This document shows positions 31,938 through 43,588 of a stretch of 64,000 bases of DNA, in pieces (within the stretch, counting starts at the first letter, position 1; the number at the start of each line of letters is the position of its first letter). The DNA is from Nicotiana tabacum. Taxonomy: Eukaryota > Streptophyta > Magnoliopsida > Solanales > Solanaceae. The translations under genes were made by a program, and so were the position numbers. The notes below the pieces were generated by a model. It did no database searches. It saw only the letters and a list, made by a program, of their open reading frames with translations, and was not told the origin of the DNA. Where the stretch lies: positions 147,597,084 through 147,661,083 of the forward strand of contig NC_134101.1 in the NCBI RefSeq assembly GCF_000715075.1, given 5' to 3'.

Positions 31938-33223
31938 TTATAGAATATCGACACCACCAACAATCATATGAATGACATGATGTGGTTCTTCAGGTTCACT
32001 TTTCCTATTGGCGTCTCTGTTCATGAAATGATTCTTGGCTTGATCACTAAGGAACTCTTGAAGGTGGCCCTTGTTGAATAGACGGGCTACCTCCTCCCTT
32101 AATTGACTGCAATCCCCGGTCTTGTGACCATGCGTGCCATGATACTTGCACATAAAATTTGGGTTTCTTTGGGAAGGATCGGTTTGTATGGGTCTGGGCC
32201 ACCTAGTATCTTTGATCCTTCCGATTGCCTATATAATGCCTGATGCATCGATGCTAAAGTTATACTCCGATAAACGGGGTGCCTCTATGGTATCGGCGTG
32301 TTTATCAAAACCACTTTTGCTCATAAGCCCCGAGAATATTTTTCCTCGATTGTTCCTTCGATCATTCCGAGCTGGATTGGGCCCCCAGCCACTTCTTCTT
32401 CGATCTGCGATATATGGCTGACATCATTATCTGTTCAAACTTATCTCCCTATCAATGTCCCTCGGAGCTTTAACTGCCAACCTGTTTGGATGTACCAAAT
32501 CGGAGGGGCTCCTAATTGGTCGTCGTCAACCTTGATCTTCGGTTGAAATTGATTGTGCATATCTGCCCAAGTTATAGCTGGATACTCGACCAAATTTTGC
32601 TTTAACTGTCGTGATGCTATCGAACTATACTCGTTCAACCCCTGGGTGAAAGCTTGAACGACCAATCATCTATGACTGGTGGTAACTCCATGCATTCCAT
32701 TTGAAATCGGGACACAAACTCTCTCAGCATTTTGTTATCCCTTTGTCTTATCTTGAAAACGTTTGATTTTCTTATTGCGGCCTTTATAACCCTAGTGTGT
32801 GCCTTCACAAAACAATCTGCTAACATGGCAAATGAGTCGATGGAATTCGGTGGCAAGTTGTGATACCAAATCATTGCTCCCTTTGGTAGATTTCCCCAAA
32901 TATTTTCAGCAAAACAGACTTGATCTTATCGTCTTCTAAGTCATTTCTCTTTATCCCGCATGTGTACGAAGTTCATTAGTATTGGTGGTCCCGTTGTATT
33001 TCGATATATCCGGCATACGGAACTTCCTAGGAATGGGTTTCGTAGACGCACTCTGAGGAAAAGGCTTCTGCACAAACTTTTTTGAATCCAAACCCTTTAA
33101 GATCGGAGGTGCCCCCGGTATCTGATCAACTCGTGAGTTGTATGTTTCCACTTTTTTGTCATTATCTTGGATTTTCTTTTCTTCCAAATCGATTATTTTA
33201 GTGAGGCCCTCGAGCATTTTCAT
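31938..33223 (-). pseudogene. Element D gag
   Basis: 33223-32951 is the N-terminal part (MLEGLTKIIDLEEKKIQDND, then YNSRVDQIPGAPPILKGLDS and RKFRMPDISKYNGTTN). 32874-32441 is the capsid core (MIWYHNLPPNSIDSFAMLAD, FKIRQRDNKMLREFVSRFQM). 32153-31938 contains MCKYHGTHGHKTGDCSQLRE, a C-X2-H-type zinc-knuckle-like block, then LFNKGHLQEFLSDQAKNHF. Frameshifts separate the parts. An alternative start upstream of 33223 is possible, the leader to the PBS being only about 50 bases. Confidence 0.88.
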
Positions 33224-33271
33224 AAACGTGTGTTATCAGAATTAGTACTGAAACAACCCCAATTATCCTTA

Positions 33272-33289
33272 GCCCCACGGTGGCCGCCA
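33272..33289 (-). other. Primer binding site, tRNA-Lys (element D)
   Basis: The minus strand reads TGGCGGCCACCGTGGGGC, complementary to the 3' end of plant tRNA-Lys with one mismatch, 3 bases from the LTR end. Confidence 0.88.
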
Positions 33290-33292
33290 AAT

Positions 33293-33905
33293 TGTTTATC
33301 ACTTTACCCTAAAATTTGAGTAACAATTAAACTTATATTGTGGTTTTAAAAATATGTAATTTAGTCCAATACTAATTGATAAACAAGGAATTGAATATAT
33401 AAATTGAAGAATAAAGTAGGTCAAACCAGTGTGCAAGCCATGTCTCAACCTTGATCTGTGACAGTCTCGAGGTGGGCTAGTAAGAATAGTAAATTATAAG
33501 GCAACTCTGATGAACAATAAGCAAGAAAGTGATGAATGCATATTCTCTTGTTATTGATTATGTTACAAATGAATGGGCTCCCCTTTATATAATAGGGGAG
33601 TCCTAAATAAGGTACACTTCTAATTATAGTAGGGAATCTTATTGGAAAGTTGTTTAACCGTCAAGGACAAATCCGTTCTGGATATTACACCGTGATCTTC
33701 GGGCGATTGCGGGAATCTCGCTCTTTCTGTTATTAAACCATAACGGTATTATCTCGAGGATGGTCATACTCGTCCTTGGTCTCCATCGAGGATCCTCAAG
33801 TTCTATACTCCGCTATTGGGCTCAAGCCAGGTCCATTTTGAGCTTATTCTCGAAGCAACTCCCCGAGCCTACGAATTAGGGCATACCTGATTTCGAACGT
33901 ATACA
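33293..33905 (-). repeat. 5' LTR of element D
   Basis: In plus sense it runs TGTTTATCAC to CGTATACA, giving a 613-base LTR with TG...CA ends. A TATA box (minus TATTATATAAAGG, 33583-33596) lies within it. Confidence 0.88.
33583..33596 (-). promoter_or_regulatory. TATA box of element D LTR
   Basis: The minus strand reads TATTATATAAAGGGG, about 320 bases into the LTR, followed by typical leader sequence. Confidence 0.6.
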
Positions 33906-34866
33906 GTGGGGACCTTAAAAATTTTCATTTGAACTTCGTATTTTCGAAAAAGAATTGAGCGAGACGATCACCTCGGTAGGTTAATAGATGCATCTATGGT
34001 TCGCGTTATTCGACCCTCGGTAGTGCACAATTTAATTTTATGTTGGATCGGGCCGTACACCTCTGCATTTCCTATATATATTATCCTCAGGGAATCGTGC
34101 GTAATATTTTGCAAGAAGATAGTGTATCTAAGGGCTTTCCCTTGATTTGAATTATGACAACCTCTTTGATTAAATCCACTATATCTATATATATGCGCTC
34201 TGGTTAAGGAGGGAACTTGATAGTTGAGAGCTTGAGTAAATTGTAAAGAGGGGAATTGTACCACATATGTTATACTTGTTTGTTTCATATATTTACTCTG
34301 TCTCATCTTTATTTACTTCTTACTATACCTGATATTATTGGACCACTAGTAAGTGTCAAAGTCGATCCCTCGTCACTACTTCTTCGAGGTTAGACTGGAT
34401 ACTTACTGGGTACGCATTGTTTTCATACTCATACTACACTAGCTGTACATTTTCATTGTACATGCACCCATATGTCTAGTGGCCTAGTGGGCACGACAGC
34501 ATGGTTGATACAGAGGTGAGCTGTATCTTATGAGATGATCCGCAGCCAGCAGAGTCTCCTTTAGAGTATTATATTTCCTTTTCTGTCCAATTTGTATTCC
34601 AGACAGTTATTGTATTTCATTTTAGTTCCTAATAATTGCTCATGCACTTGTGACACCGAGTTCTAGGATGATTATGGGATATTCACTATTGAAGTTGTAA
34701 ACATTTTTACTTATTTTGTAAATATTATCTTTTACTAGTTAAATTGAAGGAAATTTACTATTTCAGAAATATTAAAAATAAGAATTCAATTAACTATTTA
34801 GTGTTGGTTAGCCCGAGAGTGGTGTCCGATGCCACCACGACCTTTAATGGTTTTAGTGTCGTGACA
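33906..34866 (+). repeat. 5' LTR of element F, truncated by D
   Basis: Aligns to 50825-52056 of the 3' LTR. Compared with it, about 260 bases are absent after GAATTGAG (near 33960; present at 50878-51140). It ends GTGTCGTGACA. The left 2 kb of the LTR would lie left of element D, outside the window. Confidence 0.88.
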
Positions 34867-34869
34867 ACT

Positions 34870-34881
34870 TGGTATCAGAGC
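34870..34881 (+). other. Primer binding site, initiator tRNA-Met (element F)
   Basis: TGGTATCAGAGC, 3 bases after the LTR end. Confidence 0.92.
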
Positions 34882-36270
34882 GCTAGTTTCGAGAGTCTAC
34901 ATGACTGTTAGGAGCACTTCCCTTCTTGGTTCCTCATTGTGTGGTTTGATTCCTTTGAGGCTTATGCCTTTGTTTCGTTCCTACTCAATCTTATGCGACG
35001 TGAAGCACTTGCTATCGATCAAATTGAGGAATTGCAATGGTACTACAGATGCGATACGGGAGGTTTCCCCTTGCGTGGTTGATTGGGCTATTGTCATTGC
35101 CTTGCGGAAGGATATTCCATCATTTCAGCTCAGTAGCTATACTTTCGAGAGCTTCAAGGCTACACACAGGTTGCTATGATGCTCATAAGTTGTTAGCGCT
35201 TAGTATTAAGGTGATGGTAAGATGCTTGCCTATGTGTCGGGGCGGTGAATGACTTGAGAGGGGGTTTGCTCAGCGCATGATTCAGAGATTCGGTATTTTA
35301 TTTCCGGCGAAGGAAAAGGCAATCGAACAACAAATGTTTAGGATTGGGTTGATGAAGAATGAGACTTGGTATTTTTGAGCGTGGTAGAATTTTCATCCAT
35401 GATGTGGTGTCATTGTCCTTGTTGAATACGTTAAGTTCGTCGGTGTTATGGTTTTCTCCAATTTGCCTTTAGGTAGAGTAGCGTGAAATAGTGACGGAGA
35501 AGCGGCTATCAGAGTTTGTGGTGTGCGGTGGTTCGGGATTTGAATCGGTGTTCCAGGTTTTGATAGCTCAAGAAAAATGATCTTTGAAGGGGTTTAAATT
35601 TGTTAGCGATCTAAAGAGGGGGATAAGGAAAGACATGCGGGAATTGTCATGCGGTGGCTAAACTTCTAGAAGGCCAAGTGTGAGAAACATGTGTTGAGTA
35701 GTTACTTAAAGGAGTGAGTTTGACCTAAGTAGGAGAGTGGCGGAGTAGCGCATGGGTTCTGTGGTAGGAAGACTACACGCATTGAGGAAGTCTAGAGTGA
35801 TTCGGGATATATGGCGGATAGTGACTGGGTCTACGGACGTGTGTAGCTGGTGAATGAGCATGGGCTCTAGATGGGTTACTAATTTTGTAGTATTCTACCC
35901 CGTACAACGACGTTGGAAGATATCGGCATGTAATTTACACAGGTGGGTTATCTCATGTGAACAGGTTAGCGGTCGTGTGGTGTCGACGAAACTTCTACTA
36001 GGGAATCTACTGGTTATCTGGCGAGAGGTTGAATATGTAAACGTAGCTAGTGATTCAGAGTATTCAGGAGATGGTTAACAGGAAGATTTCGAGGAAGTTT
36101 TGCAGGTTGATTGTGAAAGATCATATCAACGAGGGAGGAAGAGTCTTGGTGGGTTCCAGGTTATGCAAGGGTAGCTTCGAGCTAAGTGGGAAAGTCTCAC
36201 CGCCTACGATTGGATTGTATGGTGATTTACTTATGAGGTTTCTGGTAATCGGCATATGGATGGGTTATTT
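34882..36270 (+). other. Element F interior, left part, no coding motif
   Basis: All frames have frequent stops. The longest ORFs (34901-35179, 36050-36358) lack recognisable retrotransposon domains; the second runs into element E's LTR. The last five bases, TATTT, are the target duplication of E. Confidence 0.65.
36266..36270. repeat. Target site duplication of E, left
   Basis: TATTT, identical to 46269-46273. Confidence 0.9.
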
Positions 36271-37057
36271 TGTACGCGGTGAAATTAGAAGACTTGATTT
36301 CTCACTGTCGAGACATTTCAGGAGCATACCCCGGGACCCCGAGGGCATGAGGCCGTGACCGAATCCTCGACCTCAGAACTCTTCAAAGCCCGACTCAGAG
36401 AAAATGAAGAACGAAGCCAGGACAGAGGGGGAAGCTCTCTAGGCACATGGCTACGTCTGACAGGCCCTACCTATCCAGAGCCTATGCTGAAGCATCATGT
36501 CAAGTCATCCCATCACCGTACTTTGTAATTAATCCCTACATACTTGTAGCCGAGTCTCCCCTCCTATATAAAGAGGACTCGCCCACCTTGTAACGGATGA
36601 TGTTGCTCCATTTCTCCACAAGTGCAATAATATCTTCTCTCTCTCTTCTCTAATTTGCTTATTCCCCTTGGCTCAAAGTCATTTATCTTCGGTTACCACA
36701 TGGTATTGGCCCGAGGCCGCCCCCGTATTCATTGCCTCTTAACTTGTTCTCCATTCTATAGCTTAATATTGACTAAAAGAGCCCTATCTAATTATACCTT
36801 TAACTTTTATCCCATCCCCGTCTGTCCCCGATAGTTCGAGATTGATACCAACGCCGACCCCGAGGTCTCGTCGACCATCTTTGCACCCCGGCAACAAGCC
36901 CATTTGGTTTGATTACTGCCCCATCTTAGCTCGCATTTTATCATTATGCTTCACGTTCTTAGCATTAACTGCTTTAACAACTAGCTAGAGAATAGATCAC
37001 GTATTTTTAGAATCTCATTTACAAATTTAATTGTTGTTACCAATTTCACGGTAAACA
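36271..37057 (+). repeat. 5' LTR of element E
   Basis: TGTACGCGGTG to GGTAAACA. TATA box TATATAAAG at 36565-36573, then CACCTTGTAACGG and a CT-rich leader (TCTTCTCTCTCTCTTCTC). Confidence 0.95.
36565..36573 (+). promoter_or_regulatory. TATA box of element E 5' LTR
   Basis: CCTATATAAAGAGGA. The same sequence is at 45774-45782 in the 3' LTR. Confidence 0.75.
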
Positions 37058-37060
37058 GTT

Positions 37061-37078
37061 TGGCGCCCACCGTGGGGC
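37061..37078 (+). other. Primer binding site, tRNA-Lys (element E)
   Basis: TGGCGCCCACCGTGGGGC, a perfect complement of the plant tRNA-Lys 3' end with CCA, 3 bases after the LTR. Confidence 0.93.
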
Positions 37079-37177
37079 TAAACATAATAGTGATTATTTT
37101 CTTGCTGGTTTCGTCTCACAAACATACATTATCTTTCACACTTTTTCTTGTCCAAGATCCTTTGATTTCAGGTCAAA

Positions 37178-38650
37178 ATGTCTAGCTCGGTAAACGGAGT
37201 TGAGAACGACAACCTCAAAAATCACGGGGAAAATGGCGTGGCTATCCCAACCACTAGAGCACCTCCACGAAATCCTGATATCGCTCCTAGACCGATCCTA
37301 GCAGACGCAGATTCACAGGACGTACAACAAGTCGACGAAACTTCTCACACTGATAGGTGCGTACGGACAACGACCAACAAGAAGCACAAAAAACCCCAGC
37401 CCGGGTAGAACATGAAGTTAGTCTTCATGTTATTTTTGAAATGTAGCAGGCACGATAGTTGGGTATCGCTTGGCTGCAAAGTCGCCTGGGGACCCCCAAC
37501 GCAGTAGCGACGAAGACATCTCCTTACGATGAGTTAGTACCCCAGAGATCAAGTAACGATGGGTCAGCAACCGACCTCGCCGTAGTGAGGATGCTTGGGA
37601 ATCTCTTCAAAAGGATCGAATCGGATTCGTGGAAGCTCTTACAGCAACCGTCTCCCGAGGAAATGGTCCCAGAACTCGCTTCAAAGAAACCCGAAATGCT
37701 GAAACTCCCTAGGTGCGACAGGACCTCAAATCTCTACAGGCGCACCATCACTTGCTCGTGCTCATTCGGAGGCAGCGACACCCGAGATGATGAGTTTGAG
37801 CCTGTCTCGTTGAGGAAGTTCGAAGAAACTCTTTCGAGAGAAACCGTGATGCAGTGCCATTGCCTGGCACCTGACCTCCCAAACTCTCTTACCGTACCAA
37901 CGTGGTACTCCGCGGAAGCGCGCACCAGTGCCATTAAAGCAGTACCGAGAGGGCCCGATACACCTGAGGCTGAATGAAGAAGAAATGAAATACCGCAAGA
38001 AGCCGCACCCTATTCCCTGATAGGACGAATGAGATTGCTCCCAGTTTCGGATGATCGGCCAACACAGGACTTCACCCAAAGCCTAACGAAGCATGCCCAA
38101 CGATTCCAGGGCATTTCAAGCAAAGCTTGATCCAGTACCCAGCCGAGGTCAGGTTGGATGCCCACACCTAGCACCAGCCCCGAATCAAGGCCATGGACAA
38201 CCTTCCAGGAACCTCCTTGGGTTCGGTATATCCAAGCAGACTCCCGAAAAAGAAGCTGATACAAAGCAGATGGAGGTATCATCCATGCGTGGCGAATGGA
38301 AGGAATGACTTGAGATGCAACCTACCTTGCAACAATAGGGAGATGGCCCGAGGACAACACCCTCGAGGAACCTCCGATGGAACCAGATTCAACAAGGCAC
38401 AACTGGTAGGGAAACCCCGCCCAGCCGAGTACGATTTCAACATTGCTATACCAAACATCGTGATCACCATAAGCGAAGCCGGGAATGCCAGGTGGCTCAG
38501 ACCTGTTCGACCAAAACCCCTTCAAGAGAATTATGGCCCGGCGCGAGAACCACAGGGCGCGCGGGGTCATAGGCTCAAAAGAACGATATCCGTGCTATTT
38601 AATTAAGATCGCCACCAAGTATCATCGAGCGGTCAGGCTCGAATCTAGCT
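37178..38650 (+). pseudogene. Element E gag-like region
   Basis: 37178-37408 begins MSSSVNGVENDNLKNHGENG, a plausible true N-terminus 100 bases after the PBS. 37459-37977 has VVRMLGNLFKRIESDSWKLL, comparable to the N-terminal coiled region of element D's gag (MLEGLTKIIDLEEKKIQDND). 38193-38606 carries PAEYDFNIAIPNIVITISEA, then RWLRPVRPKPLQENYG and ARGHRLKR, a decayed version of the segment preceding the zinc knuckle. The key Cys residues are not preserved. Frames shift several times, and the middle capsid core is not recognisable. It would provide structural protein, or is a relic. Confidence 0.68.
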
Positions 38651-40110
38651 CCAAGGGAGGAAGGATATTGGGAAAAACGAAGCTGACAAACCACAACGTA
38701 TTGCCACGGCAGTAAAAGGGCGGCGGCACCCTTCAAAGATCCATACAATTTAGAGAGAAAGTGCTCATCGCCGGGAAAAGACCGTTCCGGGGAATATACC
38801 CAAAGGACACCCTTGCATCCAAGGAAAGGGATGCCAAGACTTTGCCTCGGCCTCATATTCACGCGTTAGTAATCCCCTCCCTCATTTAACCTATTCCAAA
38901 TAAAGCATATGTTAATTAATGCAGGTGGCTCGACCAACTATACCGACAGCGTTAGGCCAAAGCCAATAGGGCAATTCGGACTAACGAACCAAATCACTCC
39001 CACACCTCGAAACTTTGGTGGATTCCAGACGTCGATCGCCACAACAACCAGGAAGGCCGCTCCCTCTATACAGCTCGCTTGAGCTTGGACTGGAACGCCG
39101 AGCCCGCAAAGCGCGGACGTTTTGTTCGAATGACAACAACCACACCACCCAGAGGCGATTTCGACCCCACTTCGCCAAAGGGATGAAACTCCCCGACAAA
39201 GGTGGGACTAAGGAATTCGACAAAAAGCTATACGTGACGAGAGAAAATCCCTCACCATATGACCCACCGCCGGCATCAATGCCTTCGCCCTCAAAGGGTA
39301 AGCAGAACTGCTTCTTCGGCCAAGCCTGGTTGAACGCGGCGGAAGCTGCATTAGGGCTCGTGCCCTAAAACGACAGCAGGGAAGGACTACTCCGCTCCTT
39401 TAATTGTTTCTTTCCTTTTACTAACCTACATGCAGGCAGTCAGCCGAGGCATTCAGAAGTTCTAAACTTCACTCAAAGATCTGAGGCCTCCGCGGGACCC
39501 GCTGAGCTCTCTTTCCTTGACCGGGTTTCCGACCTAAAGGTCCCGACAACAAGATTATTAGCGGAGCAACATACCCCAAGAAAGGGGTCCGACAAGATCC
39601 CAGTCCTTTCTTCTATAGTCAGACTACGTACGATGACCTCCTCTTAAGGGCACCATCCCCTCGGAAGGGCCAATAAATGGCAGGCTAAGTTCCAAAATGG
39701 AATTATGTAAATGGATCAGATAATCAGAAGAGCCGCACCCATGCGGGCCGAGCTCACAGCAACGGGACAATATGTAGATACAACATATATTTACGCCAAG
39801 CAATAAAGAATACCTTTTCGGCATTTCATATTTCGGGAAAGGTGATTTCGACATACTCGCGACAAATGTTTCTCCATCAAATGAGTCTCGATATACTCAG
39901 AGACTTAGCGTTAGCGATTCAAAAACTTGCATGACCCCAAGGTCGGAACTCCGGGCTCATCAAGCCCTTGGAAGGCAACTCCGAGCTCACGAGAAGCTAT
40001 CTTCAAGCATAAACAAATTCGATGACTCGGAGACTGCTGTTAATCGACATACAACTAGAAAACCCAAAAATGTAAGACCCCTACCGGGCAGCCTCTGCGT
40101 AACTAGATCT
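38651..40110 (+). other. Element E interior, no recognised gene
   Basis: GC-richer than the flanks. ORFs at 39015-39368 and 39624-39854 have no family resemblance that I recognise. Protease and RT motifs are absent. Confidence 0.6.
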
Positions 40111-40123
40111 ATTCTACAAACCA

Positions 40124-40231
40124 TAAGACCTCAATAGGCATGACAAACTGTAAGACCTCAACAGGCATGACATACTGTAAGACCTCAACAGGCATGACAA
40201 ACTATAAGACCTCAACCGACATGAAAAATCC
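40124..40231. repeat. 27-bp tandem repeat, four copies
   Basis: TAAGACCTCAACAGGCATGA and close variants start at 40124, 40151, 40178 and 40205, exactly 27 bases apart. Confidence 0.95.
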
Positions 40232-40689
40232 CAAAGTTTAGGCTATACATCGCATTTGTAAGAATCCCTAAAGGGCATACCCTCGATGTAGACGCCTAAA
40301 CTATCACTAGGGATCAAAAATGGCTACGGCCAAATGCATATGACTATGGTCAAAACGGCTGATACGGCCAAAATAACGCGACTCGGGAACGCCCGACTGT
40401 TGCTAAAAAATTGCAGGCCACTACTCCAAATATATTTCAGAAAGAACCAGTTAAAACAGGCTTCCCTCAATAGGCAAAAACGAGCTCCGATCATATCGGC
40501 TCCAAATTGCAAGAGCGTCGATCTACTCGACCTACGAGCTATGAACCTTACGAGGTGCTCGTAACATCACCGACAACGACTTGAAATTGAGGTTCCTCTG
40601 GAACCGATGACGGGTCAGGCAAAAATACTATAAAAAGACCTTAACGAGCGAAAACAAAGCCTACAAAAAGCCCATGGGCAAAAACAACA

Positions 40690-41290
40690 TAAGAGCCATT
40701 GTCGCTAGCTAAGCAAGCCTACGGGACTCATACTGAAAGGTTTCTACGACCAAAAAGTGTAAGAGCCATTGTCGCCAGCTAAAAAATCTTGACAACTTGA
40801 GGATTAAAATGAGCTCGAATTGTAACCCGATTCGGAGACCGAATCCAAAATAGTTAACTGTGCAAAGCCTCCTGAAAGGTCTCAACGACCAAACGACATA
40901 AGTGTCGATATCGCCGACTAGAGAATCATGGAAATTTATGGGTTGGTCACAACTCGAATCGCAATGTGACTCGGAGACTAGCCCCAAAAACTGCAATATA
41001 TCCAACCATGCGACATAAATGCCACTATCGTCGGCCAGAGAATCATGGAAATTTATGGGTCGATTATAGCACGAATCGCAACAAGACTCAGAGACTGGAC
41101 CCAAAAGCTGCAACATGCCTAAGGGCTCTACATCAATGTCACTGCCACCAGCCGAGTAAACCTCTGGACCAAGCGCCCATAAGGTCCCTTCGACCTAAAG
41201 CACAAAAGCCATATCCGCCCACGCAGGCAGGAAAGAGCCTTAGGGTCAATTGAAGCACGAGTCACAATGCGACTCGAAGACTAATACTAA
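40690..41290. repeat. Tandem repeat of about 115 bp, four to five degenerate copies
   Basis: The blocks CGACATAA(A/G)TG, GAGAATCATGGAAATTTATG, CGAATCGCAA and GACTCGGAGACT recur in the same order (for example about 40893 and 41010). More diverged versions lie on both sides. Confidence 0.85.
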
Positions 41291-41590
41291 ATGGTCGGGC
41301 CCGACACAGTGGCCCCAGCACCTGCTCGCGTCAAGGAGCGCACTTAAGAGCCCCCAGATCTGTCCAATCCATTCCTGACCTATGAGGACATCGCCAAACA
41401 CAAAAACCGGCCTGACCGTTCGAAAGCAACAATAAAAAAAGATAAAAAAAGGTACAGAAGAAATAAAGCTTCAAATTCTTTCTTATATATTTCACGCGCA
41501 GAAAGGGCACATCATCCATCTACGGGCATGTCCTACATATATTAGAGATAAAGTGACAAAATGACAAAATCTACACTCTATGTTAAAGGG
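41291..41590. other. Element E spacer after minisatellite
   Basis: No feature seen. It lies downstream of the antisense ORF stop on the minus strand. Confidence 0.5.
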
Positions 41591-43588
41591 CTACAACTTG
41601 TCAAATTCTCCCTCGGCAACGTCAACAAGAAGTGACCGAGCAGCATACTCGTCTGCCCTTGCTCGAGCCAATTCCTCCGAGAGAATGAAGACCCTTGCAC
41701 CGACCTCCTCGAGTACCTTTCTCCGGGATCTACAACGGATATATTCCTCGATCCTCTTCTCCCGATCGAGGGCTCGCTTCAGTTCGGCTTGGGCATTAGC
41801 AGCATCTTTCATATGAATCGCTATCTTACGATCAGCCTTGGTTCGGCTTAATGCCGCTTCTACCCGAGGATCGATTATCTCGGCTCTGACCTTCAAGAGA
41901 TCAGATTCAAGTTTCCCAATCATATCCGCTTGAACTTTGGCATTGTCATGAGTCAAGCTGAGTTGGGCCTCGAAGGTAGGGTCCTTAGCCGAGATGCTCA
42001 TTTCCTCTAAAGCTCGAGCCTGCACCTGAGCCCTTAGCTCCTCGCAAGCAACTCTAACGCGATTGGCATCGTCCTTGAGGTACTCCAAGGCCTCTGCCTT
42101 TTTCTACAACTGATACGACAAAAGGGAATTAGCCTTAAGGTAAGAAAGGAGCGAAGCACGCACTACAGGAAGTTACCTACTCTATCAAATAGCTCTCATA
42201 GTTTGAGCTGTGGTATGCCTTATATCGCCAATGCTGCAGCTCAACTTCCTTCTCCTCGCTAAGGAGCCTAATAGATACGCCCTTACCCAGAATTTTCTAA
42301 AGCTTGGCCCCTTGACGAAACAGCTCAGACTTAAGCCCATCACAGACCTGCACGAGGAAGATTCAATAGAGGGAGGAGGACATGGGATACAGGGAAACTA
42401 TACATAAAACTCACCACAAAGTGAAGCCGACGGACTTCCTCGAGTTCAGAACACACTCCTATTGATCTTGCCCCTAAGGCCCCAAAAGAACCGACCCCGG
42501 GCACAACATATTCACTCAAAGGAACTGCCGGCCGGGATTCAGGCACTCCAGGAGAAACAGACTCGGGCGACGCCCTTTCCTAAAAAATGTGAGCCCGGCT
42601 AGCGCCACTCAAAGCTCCGTCACACCCAGGGTGCCGATCTCTCTTATCTCCATCATCCCTCGACCCGAAAGACAATAACTCCTTCCCATCTTCGGAAGAA
42701 CATTGCCCCATCCCGGGGAACCACCCGATATCTGTAAATGGCAAAAATGGAAGGGGAAAGGGTTACCTCGGGTATACAAAGGCAAGGCAAAGGTAGCATA
42801 TGCGCATACCTTGGTATTACGCTCCCCATCCAATACAGAGTACAGCTTGCCATCTACGCTCGTCGTAGGATGAATGGGTCATCTAACCTCCGACCCAACC
42901 GGGCAGGTCATGAACCTCACCCGACATCCACGAAGTTGCTGCAACAAGGGAAACAACATTATTACTCAACTGATTTTCACTATATGCAGAATCTAAAAAA
43001 AGCGTCAAACGCCTCACTCACGTGCATAATTCCACCCTTCGGTCAATGGCAAAAACTCTACAAGGATAATATCGGTCGTCCGGACCTAAATAAACCAACT
43101 AGCCCACTCTCGATCCTCGCCGTCCTCGTTACCAACAACAAAGGGCGTGGATGAACGACACCTCAGAGTTAGCATGCCTCAATGATGAAGGGCAGATATA
43201 GCCTGACAAGGTGGTCAAGCGTGAATTCAAGCCCGGACTTCTCCGTAAAAAATCCCATCGTCAGCACCGTTCGCCAAAACGTCGGATGAATCTGTGATAG
43301 GGTAACCCGATACTTCAAGCAAAAATCAAGCACAACCCTATCAAGGGGGCCAAATACGAAAGGGTATAGGTACATGCTCGAGAACCCATCAGTGAAGTCT
43401 GCAATGCCCTTATCTAGGGAAAGAACCTACAGTGTTACCCCCTCGCTCCAGTCGCAGTACCTCCTCGCCATCTCCAGGTGTTCCTCTTTTATCAAGGACG
43501 TCGTCTCCAGAGCAAAATCCCTCGGTTCCTGAGCACTAGGAGCAGTGCCCCCCGTCGCCTGCTGGATCGGCCCCGAAGTGGTTCCCAT
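41591..43588 (-). pseudogene. Antisense ORF of element E (aORF), broken
   Basis: Coding sequence opposite to the element's own transcription, between the minisatellites and the 3' LTR. A likely start at 43588 reads MGTTSGPIQQATGG, then EEHLEMARRYCDWSEGV. 43375-43169 contains YPFVFGPLDRVVLDFCLKYR and LTLDHLVRLYLP-like sequence, resembling the N-terminal domain of the large family annotated in plants as putative plant transposon/gag-like protein. 42546-42340 is a linker. 42088-41591 is a strongly predicted coiled coil (EELRAQVQARALEEM, LKRALDREKRIEEYIRCRSR, EELARARADEYAARSLL). Several stops and shifts interrupt it. Additional ORFs, some antisense, are known from Tat elements; their function is unknown. 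Confidence 0.75.

Larger units (their letters stand above)
29941..33905 (-). mobile_element. Element D: Tat/Retand-like retrotransposon, 5' part
   Basis: Sense-strand order is 5' LTR (33905-33293), tRNA-Lys PBS, gag, protease and RT, with RNase H cut off at 29941 by element C. The remaining 3' part would lie left of the window. The gag, protease and RT sequences differ clearly from element B's. Its right end borders element F's 5' LTR at GTGGG (33906-33910), a candidate target duplication that cannot be checked because the other end is absent. Confidence 0.9.

Noticed and set aside
37734..38606. Several ORFs antisense to E's gag
   Set aside because: They are shadows of the GC-richer gag region, without the domain resemblance seen in the aORF at 41591-43588.
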